A stretch of DNA of 64,000 bases, from NCBI RefSeq assembly GCF_030732845.1, contig NZ_JASHKA010000001.1:186001-250000 (forward strand), read 5' to 3'. The notes below the pieces were generated by a model. That model did not search any database, was not told where the DNA came from, and saw only the letters and a program-made list of their open reading frames with translations. Position numbers and translations under genes: made by a program. Position 1 is the first letter of the stretch. Each line of letters begins with the position of its first letter. This DNA is from Roseibium sp. MMSF_3544 (GTDB lineage Bacteria > Pseudomonadota > Alphaproteobacteria > Rhizobiales > Stappiaceae). This document shows positions 53,055 through 61,400 of the stretch, piece by piece.

Positions 53055-53731
53055 CGATGGCTGCGTCCAAGGCTCCAACAGGTGAGGCCCTAGCCAAGCT
53101 GCGTGCGGAGGCGCACGCGACCATACGCGGCCTGCGTGAGCGGATCGGCAAGCTGAACGACGATGGCATCGATCTGATTTTGCGCGGCGCGCGCTCGCAC
53201 TATGCCTGGCAGGACAAGTCGGTTCCGCGCGACGTTCTGGAGACGATCTACGACATAACGGCAGCCGGTCCGACCAGCATGAACACCTGTCCGGCGCGCT
53301 TCTTCTTCATTGAGACGATCGAGGCCAAGAAACGCCTGGCAAAGTCGCTGAAGGACAAGAACGTCGACAAAATGATGTCTGCGCCGGTCACGGTGATCGT
53401 CGCGCATGATCTGGAGTTCTGGAAGGAGCTTCCATACCTGTTTCCGCACGAAGACAGGCGGCCGCATTTTGAAGGCAAGCTGGAGCATTCCGAGGTCACT
53501 GCATTCCGAAACGGTACCCTGCAGGGAGCCTATTTCATGATTGCTGCGCGGGCCCTCGGCCTCGACGTGGGTGCCATGTCCGGATTTTCCAACCAGATCG
53601 TCGACGAGGAGTTCTTCGCCGGCACAACGTTGAAGTCCAATTTCCTGTGCAACATGGGCTACGCAGACGAAACTGCGCTGTTCCAGAAGTTGCCGCGCTT
53701 GCCCTTCGACAAAGCGTGCAAGTTCCTGTGA
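53051..53731 (+). CDS. Nitroreductase-family protein, RutE (malonic semialdehyde reductase)-like
   Basis: FMN-dependent reductase-like protein of 226 residues: ARSHYAWQDKSVPRDVLETIYDITAAGPTSMNTCPARFFFIE, APVTVIVAHDLEFW, ALGLDVGAMSGFSNQIVDEEFFAGTTLKSNF. These resemble RutE closely, down to the GPTSxNxxPARF motif. The ATG overlaps the FAH stop. In this operon it may reduce a semialdehyde or an enone produced downstream of ring cleavage; a maleylacetate reductase-like role is conceivable but unproven. Confidence 0.82.
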   Translation: MTMAASKAPTGEALAKLRAEAHATIRGLRERIGKLNDDGIDLILRGARSHYAWQDKSVPRDVLETIYDITAAGPTSMNTCPARFFFIETIEAKKRLAKSLKDKNVDKMMSAPVTVIVAHDLEFWKELPYLFPHEDRRPHFEGKLEHSEVTAFRNGTLQGAYFMIAARALGLDVGAMSGFSNQIVDEEFFAGTTLKSNFLCNMGYADETALFQKLPRLPFDKACKFL

Positions 53732-53741
53732 GGTCCTAAGG

Positions 53742-54197
53742 ATGGCCTTGAGACAAAAAACGGTCGTAAAGCTTCGGTCAACGGGCAGGGGAGTCAGTCA
53801 TTCCAGGACGGACGTAGACATCCGCGATCTGACCTTTTCGATTGACGAACCGGAAGCTCGTGGCGGTACAAATCTTGGACCCGCACCAACCGAGGCAGCG
53901 CTGGCTGCGCTTGCAGGCTGTACCAATGTCATCGGCAACAAATGCGCCGACAAGCTCGGCGTCGATGTCGGACATCTCACAATTGAAATTACCTGCGAGT
54001 TCGATCGCCGGGGCGTCACACTCGAGGAGGAAATTGACGTTCCCTTTGTCGCGCTGCGTCAGGTGGTAACCAGCGACGGGACCGCATCGGAGAGCGATCT
54101 CCAGCGTGTCGCGTCGGACGTTGCCAAATACTGTCCCTTGTCCAAGCTGTTTGAACAATCCGGGACCGCACTCGAAACGATCTGGCAGCAAGCCTGA
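53742..54197 (+). CDS. OsmC-family protein
   Basis: OsmC/Ohr-type protein of 151 residues. The two cysteines of the family are present: Cys60 in ALAGCTNV and Cys131 in AKYCPLSKLF. An extra Cys68 is nearby. Ohr members reduce organic peroxides; here it may protect against reactive ring-cleavage or quinone by-products. It starts 10 bases after the RutE-like gene. Confidence 0.85.
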   Translation: MALRQKTVVKLRSTGRGVSHSRTDVDIRDLTFSIDEPEARGGTNLGPAPTEAALAALAGCTNVIGNKCADKLGVDVGHLTIEITCEFDRRGVTLEEEIDVPFVALRQVVTSDGTASESDLQRVASDVAKYCPLSKLFEQSGTALETIWQQA

Positions 54198-54226
54198 TCG
54201 TCTGTTTCTACTTGGGAGGAAATGCC

Positions 54227-55312
54227 ATGATTGGAAAACTAACAAGACGGGGTGCACTTGCACTGGCGCTCCTGAGCGCGACTTCTATGCCGGCCTTTGC
54301 GACGGAAACCATCAAGGCTGTCGTGATCGACGGCTATCCGGCGCGTGCTCTTTGGGTCAAGGAATTCACCAACTTCTTCATTCCTGAAGTCGACAAGCGG
54401 CTGGCTGAAACCGGCAACTACAAGATGGACTGGCAGGAAAGCTACGGCGGCTCGATCGTCAAGCCGAAGGGTGTTCTGGAAGGGATCAAGCTGGGTCTGG
54501 GCGACATCGGCATCGTGACAACGATCTTCCATTCGTCCAAGCTGCCGAGCCAGGCGATTTCCGCGGTGACACCTTTCGTGGCCCCGGATTCGCGCGCGGT
54601 CGCAAAGGCGGTTGACGAGATCGCCAAAGAATACCCGACCATGCAGAACGAGTTCGAAAAGCAGAACCAGGTCTACCTGGCAACCGGTGTGGTGCTCGAT
54701 ACCTACCAGGTGTTCTCCAAAGAGCCGATCGACAGCATCAAGGCGCTTGAGGGCAGCAAGGTAGCCGGTGCCGGCATGAACCTTCGCTACCTGGAAGGCA
54801 TCGACGGTGCGGCAGGTGTGCGTGGCGGACTGACCGACTTCTACAACATGTTGCAGACAGGTCTCGTCGACAACGCGATGCTGTGGCCGGAAGCTGCCAG
54901 CACGTTCAAGATTGCGGAAGTCGCCCCTTACATGCTCAAGGCCGACCTCGGGGCTGTGAACTCAAAGACCATCACCGTCAACAAGGACTACTGGGACGGT
55001 CTTCCGGACGAAGTCAAAAACGTCTTGCAGGAAGTTGCGGTTGAGTATCGTGACCACGTCGCCGGGATTGCCATGGACCGCGCACAGGCCAGCCGTGACA
55101 AGTATGTCGAGGCAGGTGGCACCATTGTCGAAATGGATCCCGCCGAGCGCGAAGAGTGGGCGAATGCCATGCCCAACCTTGCGGTTGAATGGGCCGCTCA
55201 GCTTGACTCGAAAGGTGAGCCGGGCAGCGACATGCTGAAATCCTACATGACCAAGCTCAAGGATGCGGGCCACACCCCGACACGCGACTGGACGGCTGAC
55301 CTGTCTCAGTAG
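54227..55312 (+). CDS. TRAP transporter substrate-binding protein (DctP family)
   Basis: Periplasmic receptor of 361 residues with a signal peptide ending SMPAFA before TETIKAVVIDGY. It has DctP-type elements (GVLEGIKLGLGDIGIVTT; IDSIKALEGSKVAGAGMNLRYLEGI; TDFYNMLQTGLVDNAMLWPEA) but diverges from the usual LRMR motif, suggesting an unusual ligand. The ATG at 54227 follows GGGAGG. It is the first of the three TRAP genes in the aromatic operon; an aromatic or dicarboxylic acid substrate is likely. Confidence 0.88.
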   Translation: MIGKLTRRGALALALLSATSMPAFATETIKAVVIDGYPARALWVKEFTNFFIPEVDKRLAETGNYKMDWQESYGGSIVKPKGVLEGIKLGLGDIGIVTTIFHSSKLPSQAISAVTPFVAPDSRAVAKAVDEIAKEYPTMQNEFEKQNQVYLATGVVLDTYQVFSKEPIDSIKALEGSKVAGAGMNLRYLEGIDGAAGVRGGLTDFYNMLQTGLVDNAMLWPEAASTFKIAEVAPYMLKADLGAVNSKTITVNKDYWDGLPDEVKNVLQEVAVEYRDHVAGIAMDRAQASRDKYVEAGGTIVEMDPAEREEWANAMPNLAVEWAAQLDSKGEPGSDMLKSYMTKLKDAGHTPTRDWTADLSQ

Positions 55313-55341
55313 CAGCAGCGAACGATAAGCGGGGCGCCAGA

Positions 55342-55902
55342 ATGCTGTCTCAAAACATCCCTGGCGTTCGCGCCTTATCCCAACTGGCCAGCTGGATCGC
55401 GATCGGAGCCAACGCAGTTGGCACACTCATAGTTCTCTCGCTGGTTTTGATCGTGAACTATGACGTTGTGGCCCGAAACTTCTTCAACGCCCCCTTCCGG
55501 GGGGCGTACGAAGTGGTTCAGTTTTCCATGGTGCTGATCGTCTTTATGCAATTGCCGGATGTCGTGCGCATGAACCGGCTCACGCGCTCCGACGGCTTTC
55601 TGACCATTCTCTCCACAACCAGGCCCGGCGCCGCGAGCTCCATCAGGCGGACGATCAACTTCGTCTCTGCCGTCTTCATGGGGCTGGTGGCTTATGCCAT
55701 CTGGCCGGAATTCCTGGAAATGTATGAAACCAAGGACTTTTTCGGTGTTCCGGGTGTCTTCACAGCCCCCTGGTGGCCGATCAAGCTCGTCATCTTCCTA
55801 AGCTCGATTTTGTGCACGCTCGTGTTCTTCATCAAAGTCCTGATGCCAGACGCCGAGGTTGAGGCGGTCCGTCTCGACGAACACCCAGAGGAAAACTCGT
55901 GA
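55342..55902 (+). CDS. TRAP transporter small permease (DctQ family)
   Basis: Membrane protein of 186 residues with four hydrophobic segments (VLSLVLIVNYDVVARNFFN, AYEVVQFSMVLIVFMQLPDVV and two C-terminal). Overlaps the DctM start. Standard small subunit of the TRAP importer. Confidence 0.88.
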   Translation: MLSQNIPGVRALSQLASWIAIGANAVGTLIVLSLVLIVNYDVVARNFFNAPFRGAYEVVQFSMVLIVFMQLPDVVRMNRLTRSDGFLTILSTTRPGAASSIRRTINFVSAVFMGLVAYAIWPEFLEMYETKDFFGVPGVFTAPWWPIKLVIFLSSILCTLVFFIKVLMPDAEVEAVRLDEHPEENS

Positions 55903-57206
55903 CACCTTTTGAAATTGGCATCCTGTCGGTCGTCGCGATTGTCGTTCTGGTCTATCTCGGCGTCTACATTCCGATTGCGCTCGGTCTCGTGTCCTTCGTC
56001 TCGATCATATTGATGCGGGACAATTTCGACCTGGCCATCAATCTTCTGAAAATCGCCATTGGCGACAGCGTCATGGAGTACACGTTCGCGACCGTGCCGC
56101 TGTTCACCTTCATGGGGCTGATCGTCTCCAAGGCAGGGCTCGGCTCGGACATCTATACCGTGATGAATTCCGGGTTCAAGCGCGTCAAGGGCGGGATCGG
56201 TATGGCAACCGTTGGCGCAAATGCCGTCTTTGCCGCCGTGACCGGTTCGTCGATCGCGTCTGCTTCCGTGTTCTCGAAAGTGTCCGTGCCACAGATGCTG
56301 GCATTCGACTACAATCCCCGCTTTGCCGTGGGCGTCGTTGCCGGTTCGTCGGTCCTGGGCATGATCATTCCACCCTCCGCGATGCTGATCATCTATTCCT
56401 TTGTTGCCGAACAAAGCGTCGGCGACATGTTCCTGGCCGGGGTCGTCCCGGGTATTCTGCTCGCGATCGCTTACGTGATCGCGATCTTCCTCATGGGCCG
56501 TCTGACGCCGAAATATGTCGGTGGCCGGCCTGCGGAGGAAGTGGAGTGGATGTCGCCGCTTGAGATTGCCGACAAGACGCTGCCAACGCTTGTCCTCATT
56601 GTTGCCGTGCTCGGCGGAATCTATACGGGCTGGCTGACGCCGGTGGAGGCGGGCGCAACCGGCTCGCTGCTCGGTCTTCTCATTGCAGCTTTCCGCAAGA
56701 AGCTGACCCTGAAAACGCTCTGGCAAGCGCTTCTGGAGACCGGTCACATCACCGCTTCGATCCTGTTCCTGATCACGGCGGCGTCGATCTACAGCCGCAT
56801 GCTCGGGCTTGCCGGGCTGCCGAACGAGCTTGGCGACCTTCTGAACGATACACAGCTGACCTTCTTCTGGATCATGGTCTTCTATGTCCTGTTGATGATC
56901 TTCCTGGGAACGATCCTCGACACGGCGTCGATCATCCTGATTGTCGTGCCGCTGTTCTTGCCGCTCGTCGAGCCGATGGGTCTCTCGCTCGTCTGGTTCG
57001 GTATCATCACGGTTGTCGGAGCAGAGATCGGCTTGCTCACGCCACCGCTCGGCATATCCTGTTTCGTTATCAAAGCCACGTTGAACGATCCGCGAATTTC
57101 GCTGAAGGACGTTTTCATTGGCGCGTTCCCCTTCGCGCTGGTGATGTTGGTCGTCCTCATTGCGCTGATCCGCTGGCCGTCGCTCAGCCTGGCGATCTTG
57201 AACTAA
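55899..57206 (+). CDS. TRAP transporter large permease (DctM family)
   Basis: Membrane protein of 435 residues with about 12 hydrophobic segments and DctM motifs: VTGSSIASASVFSKV, GSSVLGMIIPPSAMLIIYS and IGLLTPPLGISCFVIKA. The start at 55899 overlaps the DctQ stop by four bases. It transports the ligand of the DctP receptor with sodium. Confidence 0.93.
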   Translation: MTPFEIGILSVVAIVVLVYLGVYIPIALGLVSFVSIILMRDNFDLAINLLKIAIGDSVMEYTFATVPLFTFMGLIVSKAGLGSDIYTVMNSGFKRVKGGIGMATVGANAVFAAVTGSSIASASVFSKVSVPQMLAFDYNPRFAVGVVAGSSVLGMIIPPSAMLIIYSFVAEQSVGDMFLAGVVPGILLAIAYVIAIFLMGRLTPKYVGGRPAEEVEWMSPLEIADKTLPTLVLIVAVLGGIYTGWLTPVEAGATGSLLGLLIAAFRKKLTLKTLWQALLETGHITASILFLITAASIYSRMLGLAGLPNELGDLLNDTQLTFFWIMVFYVLLMIFLGTILDTASIILIVVPLFLPLVEPMGLSLVWFGIITVVGAEIGLLTPPLGISCFVIKATLNDPRISLKDVFIGAFPFALVMLVVLIALIRWPSLSLAILN

Positions 57207-57216
57207 GAGAGGTTCC

Positions 57217-58092
57217 ATGCGTCACGTCACGAAAGACAACATAACAGACGTCTTCATGGGGTATTTCGGTCCGGACACGGATCCGCGCCTGAAAGAAGTT
57301 CTGAAGAGTCTGGTCACGCACCTGCATGATTTTGCCCGGGAAACCAACCTTACCCATGACGAATGGCGCAAGGGCATCGAGTTCCTGGAATGGGCCGGCA
57401 ATATCTCCGATGCCGAGCGCCACGAATTCGTGCTTTTGTCCGATGTGCTCGGGCTGTCGTCTCTTGTCGACATGCTGCATTCGAGCCCGAAAGGCACGTC
57501 GTCCAGCGTCCTTGGCCCGTTCCATATAACCGGCGCGCCACCGCTTGCAATTGGCGGCGACATGCGCCGTGACTATGACGGTCAGGTGCTTCTGGCGAAG
57601 GGGACGATCCGGGACGAAGACGGCAATCCGATCGAAGGCGCGGAGCTGGACATCTGGCAGACGGCACCCAACGGGATGTATTCCAGCCAGGATCCCGAGC
57701 AGGACACGTATTCCTTCCACGGCATTCAAACGACGGGCAAGGACGGGCACTACGGGTTCACCACGGTCAAGCCCGTCAGTTATACCGTGCCGAGCGACGG
57801 CCCGGTTGGCGACATTCTAAACGCCAGCGGGCGTCATCCCTGGCGGCCGTCCCACCTGCACTATATCGTCAAGGCTCCCGGCTTCAGGACGCTTGTGACG
57901 GAGATCTTCCCCGATGACGATCCTTATCTCGATGAGGACACGGTCTTTGGTGTGCGCGAGGATCTGGTGATGACCTACATCGAACAGCCGGCGGGATCTT
58001 TCCCGTCCGACGGATACGTGCTCTCCGGAAAGGTCGACGAGCCGTATCTTTTGGCTGATTTCGACCTGGTGCTTGTTCGGGACAACGTTTGA
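57217..58092 (+). CDS. Intradiol ring-cleavage dioxygenase, hydroxyquinol 1,2-dioxygenase-like
   Basis: Non-haem Fe(III) dioxygenase of 291 residues with an N-terminal helical domain and C-terminal beta-sandwich. The four iron ligands are Tyr155 (NGMYSSQ), Tyr189 (VSYTVPSDGPVG), His213 and His215 (RPSHLHY). The sequence pattern fits hydroxyquinol 1,2-dioxygenase, which would form maleylacetate. Last gene of the operon, 10 bases after dctM. The substrate is inferred; catechol or another dihydroxy aromatic is possible. Confidence 0.85.
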   Translation: MRHVTKDNITDVFMGYFGPDTDPRLKEVLKSLVTHLHDFARETNLTHDEWRKGIEFLEWAGNISDAERHEFVLLSDVLGLSSLVDMLHSSPKGTSSSVLGPFHITGAPPLAIGGDMRRDYDGQVLLAKGTIRDEDGNPIEGAELDIWQTAPNGMYSSQDPEQDTYSFHGIQTTGKDGHYGFTTVKPVSYTVPSDGPVGDILNASGRHPWRPSHLHYIVKAPGFRTLVTEIFPDDDPYLDEDTVFGVREDLVMTYIEQPAGSFPSDGYVLSGKVDEPYLLADFDLVLVRDNV

Positions 58093-58121
58093 CGCAGGTG
58101 CAGGCAACTGCCACCTGAGCT

Positions 58122-58142
58122 GTCCCGGACAAGATCCGGGAC
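58122..58142. repeat. REP-like hairpin, single stem
   Basis: GTCCCGGA-CAAGA-TCCGGGAC, 8-bp stem, 30 bases after the dioxygenase stop. It matches the second stem of the REP units at 48195 and 48326, with the same arm sequence. Confidence 0.6.
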
Positions 58143-58215
58143 CACCTCCTTTGCAGTGAGTTTATGGCGAGCTGTGGCACAACAGAGGGCAATTCAGCCC
58201 CTTCTGCAAAATGCA

Positions 58216-58247
58216 AACGGGCCGGAACAATCCGGCCCGTTGTTTTT
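58216..58247 (+). terminator. Rho-independent terminator of the dioxygenase operon
   Basis: AACGGGCCGGA-ACAA-TCCGGCCCGTT, an 11-bp stem followed by GTTTTT, 124 bases after the dioxygenase stop. The stem could also act for the GntR gene approaching from the other side. Confidence 0.88.
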
Positions 58248-58266
58248 CCTGTTCTGACGGTGCCGT

Positions 58267-58947
58267 CTATTCGGCGGCTTCCGACGAAAAGTGCTTTTCC
58301 AGAAACGCGCCGGTGTTGCGATAGTGATCAAGCAGCAGCCGGCAGGCGGTGTCCGCATCGCGATCAACGGCGGCGTTCATGATATCGGTGTGTTCCTTGC
58401 TGATATCGCGCTTGGAATAATTCAGCGCCTGGCCCGCCAGGTAGCGGTAGCGGATGTTCAGGTCGTAAAGCTGATTGCAGAACTTCAACAGCACCAGGGA
58501 ATGGCAGGCGCTGAGCAGGTTCATGTGGAACGCTTTGTGCAATTCCTCGAACCGTTCCACGTTGGCGCGTGGTTCGCGCATCATCCGGTGATGCGAAATG
58601 ACGAGCTTATCCTCCCAGGCATGGTCGGCGGCCGCCAGGCTCTCCCTGAGCGCCATCTCCTCAAGGTGACAGCGCAGGTTGAGGATTTCGGCAAAATTGG
58701 ACGGGCTGATATCCGCCGTTCTGAATCCGCGCTGGTCCAGCCGTTCCACGAGCAGGTCTGAAACGAGCAGCGTCAAGGCTTCACGGATCGGAGAACCGCC
58801 CATACTCAGGATCGTACGGAGTTTCTCGATCTTCAGTTTTTCGCCCGGCGGCAATTCGCCGATCAGTATCATTCGCCTGATTGCAAGATACGCACGCTGG
58901 GTTGCCGATGGTTCTTGCGCGGGGTCTATGTGCATTTGTATGGCCAT
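58267..58947 (-). CDS. GntR-family regulator (FCD type)
   Basis: Regulator of 226 residues: winged HTH (ATQRAYLAIRRMILIGELPPGEKLKIEKLRTILSMGGSPIREALTLLVSDLLVERLDQRG) and FCD effector domain (LRCHLEEMALRESLAA, FHMNLLSACHSLVLLKF, EHTDIMNAAVDRDAD). The ATG at 58947 was used; an in-frame GTG at 58974 would add nine residues. It faces the dioxygenase operon and probably controls it; the shared 15-bp motif lies 5 bases upstream of its ATG. Confidence 0.85.
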   Translation of the reverse strand: MAIQMHIDPAQEPSATQRAYLAIRRMILIGELPPGEKLKIEKLRTILSMGGSPIREALTLLVSDLLVERLDQRGFRTADISPSNFAEILNLRCHLEEMALRESLAAADHAWEDKLVISHHRMMREPRANVERFEELHKAFHMNLLSACHSLVLLKFCNQLYDLNIRYRYLAGQALNYSKRDISKEHTDIMNAAVDRDADTACRLLLDHYRNTGAFLEKHFSSEAAE

Positions 58948-59293
58948 GGCTAATAATATCGATTTTCTGACCAATTATCCAGTTTTAACTGCGACTTTTC
59001 AGAATCTGGTCGATTCACGCAATTATGTGAGAATTCGAATATATAAAAGTTCTGATCAGAAAAGAAATATCCCGAAACCAAAAGAAACCATTCGCAACGT
59101 TGAATAGACGGGCAGGGACCAGACGCCCCGATCCGGTAGAGCAAGGAAAGTCATCAGATAAACTGCGGACTTTTCAGCGCTGGAGCTCTGGGTTATGAGG
59201 GTGCAACTTGGGTATGGACGACACCAAATGATATGCCCGGCGAGCCGCTACCTGTGCGAGCGGAGCGCTTTCAGAAGAAAAAGAACAATTCCG
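58948..59293. other. 346-base intergenic region between GntR and trhO
   Basis: The left half is AT-rich and holds the 15-bp motif (58952-58966) and a perfect palindrome TTCTGATCAGAA (59050-59061). The right half is GC-balanced with no clear hairpin or gene. It contains the promoters for the divergent GntR and trhO genes; nothing else is recognised. Confidence 0.5.
58952..58966. promoter_or_regulatory. Shared 15-bp motif at the GntR start (inverted copy)
   Basis: AATAATATCGATTTT, exact reverse complement of 52100-52114. It overlaps the expected ribosome binding region of the GntR gene, suggesting autorepression. Confidence 0.6.
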
Positions 59294-60124
59294 ATGAACG
59301 ATTTTCTTGTTGCTGCCCTTTATCAGTTCACGCCGCTGAACGACCATGAAGCGATGCGCGACGACCTCAAGGCCTATTGCGTTGCGCATGATGTGCGCGG
59401 CAGCCTGCTGCTCGCTTCAGAAGGCATCAATGGCACCATCTGCGGGCCGGAAGCAGGTGTGCGATCGGTGCTTGCGCATCTGCGCGCCGATCCGCGTATG
59501 AAAGATCTGACCCACAAGGAAGCGTGGACCCACCGTCATGTGTTCAAGCGCATGAAGGTGCGCCTGAAGCAGGAGATTGTTCGTTTAGCGGTGGACGGCA
59601 TCGATCCCAACGAGATTGTCGGCGAATACGTCAAGCCAGAGGATTGGAACGAGCTGATCAAGGATCCAGACGTTATCGTGATCGACACCCGGAACGACTA
59701 CGAATACGCCTTTGGAACATTCGAAAAGGCGCTCAATCCGGAAACGCAGTCTTTTCGGGAGTTTCCGGACTGGGTGAATGCCCAGGACGACCTCAAGAAA
59801 AAGCCGAAGGTCGCCATGTTCTGCACCGGCGGCATCCGTTGCGAGAAGGCAACCGCATGGATGCTGAAAAACGGGTTTGACGAGGTCTATCACCTGGAAG
59901 GCGGCATTCTGAACTATCTGGAGAAAGTTCCCGAAGACCAGAGCCTCTGGAAAGGGGAGTGCTTCGTGTTCGACGACCGTGTTTCTGTCGACCATCAGTT
60001 GCAGCCTCGTTGGGGAGAATGGGTGCCTGAAGAGGCCCGTCACATCATCAACGAGGATACGGATTACGAGTTGGGTGCCAGGGACACGGCCGACAGCAAG
60101 ACGGCACAAGCGTCAAATTCTTAA
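59294..60124 (+). CDS. trhO: tRNA uridine 5-hydroxylase TrhO (rhodanese-type)
   Basis: YceA/TrhO protein of 276 residues. It has an N-terminal acylphosphatase-like domain (VAALYQFTPLNDHEAMRDDLKAYC, GSLLLASEGINGTICG) and a rhodanese domain with catalytic Cys177 in the loop CTGGIRCEKA. In bacteria it makes 5-hydroxyuridine at tRNA position 34 using oxygen, the first step to cmo5U-type wobble bases. The ATG at 59294 begins the conserved region. Confidence 0.93.
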   Translation: MNDFLVAALYQFTPLNDHEAMRDDLKAYCVAHDVRGSLLLASEGINGTICGPEAGVRSVLAHLRADPRMKDLTHKEAWTHRHVFKRMKVRLKQEIVRLAVDGIDPNEIVGEYVKPEDWNELIKDPDVIVIDTRNDYEYAFGTFEKALNPETQSFREFPDWVNAQDDLKKKPKVAMFCTGGIRCEKATAWMLKNGFDEVYHLEGGILNYLEKVPEDQSLWKGECFVFDDRVSVDHQLQPRWGEWVPEEARHIINEDTDYELGARDTADSKTAQASNS

Positions 60125-60215
60125 CGACTATTAACTTTTTGCTTTAACGCATTGGTAAAATTCCCTAAAGTCAGGTTGCAGGTCATTTTCCTGCACCAGA
60201 CTGGGGGATGAGTTT

Positions 60216-60803
60216 ATGCGTCGCAGTTCCTGGAGCGCGGTGTTCGCGCTGGCAATTAGTCCATTTTTTGCAACTTCCGCATTTGCAGGCGGTCAGCCGC
60301 TTCAATGCTACCAGCAAGCAACCGTTCCAGCGGTCTACAAGACCGTGCAGGAGCGTGTTCTGGTCAAGGCGGCCAGCAGCCACGTGGTCAAGAAAGCGGC
60401 TGTTTACGGCTATCAGACCCGGAAGGTTCTGGTTCAGCCTGAAAGGGTTTCCTATAGAACGACGCCCGCCGTTTACCAGACCCGTCAGCGACACGTCCTG
60501 GTGCAAAAGGCGAGCGTTGGCTGGGAGTACCGGATGATCAAGGGCGTCAAGACGCTGTGCAAGGTTCAGCACCCGGCCGTTTACAAAACGGTCAGCGAAC
60601 GGGTGATGGTCCAGCCGGCGTCCAAGGTGGCAGTGCGTCATCCGGCCATCTACAGCACGCAGAAGGAAAAGGTTCTGGTGCAGCCGGCTTCAAGTCACGT
60701 CGTCAAGCAGCCTGCGGTCTACAAGACCGTCAACCGGCAGGTCCTGGTGCAACCGGCTCGCACGGTCTGGCAACCAGTGAAGGTCAAGGGTTGCCGCTGG
60801 TAA
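60216..60803 (+). CDS. Secreted protein made of about six 23-residue repeats
   Basis: Protein of 195 residues with signal peptide (ending ATSAFA) and about six repeats of the form PAVYKTVxERVLVxPAS, with few acidic residues and three cysteines. Repeats begin near residues 37, 60, 84, 120, 143 and 166, with a longer insert after the third. The pattern alternates hydrophobic and polar residues, fitting extended beta strands. A hairpin TGCAGG...CCTGCA is 20 bases before the ATG. No function is recognised. Confidence 0.75.
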   Translation: MRRSSWSAVFALAISPFFATSAFAGGQPLQCYQQATVPAVYKTVQERVLVKAASSHVVKKAAVYGYQTRKVLVQPERVSYRTTPAVYQTRQRHVLVQKASVGWEYRMIKGVKTLCKVQHPAVYKTVSERVMVQPASKVAVRHPAIYSTQKEKVLVQPASSHVVKQPAVYKTVNRQVLVQPARTVWQPVKVKGCRW

Positions 60804-60815
60804 GGGGAGGAAGCT

Positions 60816-61334
60816 GTGACGCGCAATGCGCTGGCTGGGTGTTTGCTGCTGGTGTTGTCCGTTGCAACAGCTCGTGCAGAAGCGACGTTCTCCTGGACCG
60901 GTAGCTACGAAGGCTACGTTGTCTGCGACCGTGTGATGGATGGGGTGCCGTCAACGTTCGGCAGAGCACTTGAACTTCATTTCGTGCAGGACGGCAACGT
61001 CATCAACATCGCCACGGGGATCGACGATCCGGCGCTCGGCACCCAGCCGTCGCTTTATCATGGCCTTGTGATGACAAGCCCTTCCGGTGAGTTCGAAAGT
61101 GGCTTCATCGAAGCCTGCAAGTCGCGCTTCCCCTACAAGGAACTGATCCGGCTTTTCCCGGCCAGCACGCAGAGCAAGCCTTTCGGCTTTTCCGCCAGCA
61201 CGGTTTTTGTCAGCGACAGCCTGCCGGGTTCAGAAGGCGACTTTCTGGTTGAAAGCTGCCGGTGGTCGGCAACCCGCGTTTCGACAGCTGAGCCCAAAAT
61301 CCAAAAGTGCGAGACGTTGCCTTCCGCCGACTAG
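60816..61334 (+). CDS. Hypothetical secreted protein
   Basis: Protein of 172 residues with a signal peptide (ALAGCLLLVLSVATARA), then a mature domain with four cysteines (VCDRVMDG, EACKSRF, ESCRWS, QKCETL) that could form two disulfides. The start is a GTG at 60816 behind GGGGAGG. It lies 12 bases after the repeat-protein gene, so the two are probably co-transcribed. No domain is recognised. Confidence 0.7.
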   Translation: MTRNALAGCLLLVLSVATARAEATFSWTGSYEGYVVCDRVMDGVPSTFGRALELHFVQDGNVINIATGIDDPALGTQPSLYHGLVMTSPSGEFESGFIEACKSRFPYKELIRLFPASTQSKPFGFSASTVFVSDSLPGSEGDFLVESCRWSATRVSTAEPKIQKCETLPSAD

Positions 61335-61400
61335 CAGCGTGGGCGCGCTTTTGAGGATTTGATTCCGCAAACGCCGGCAAGTTCCTGATGAAAAAGGGCC

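Noticed and set aside
55692-57218. Long minus-strand open frame over dctM
   Set aside because: Translation is repetitive charged sequence typical of antisense to transmembrane segments.
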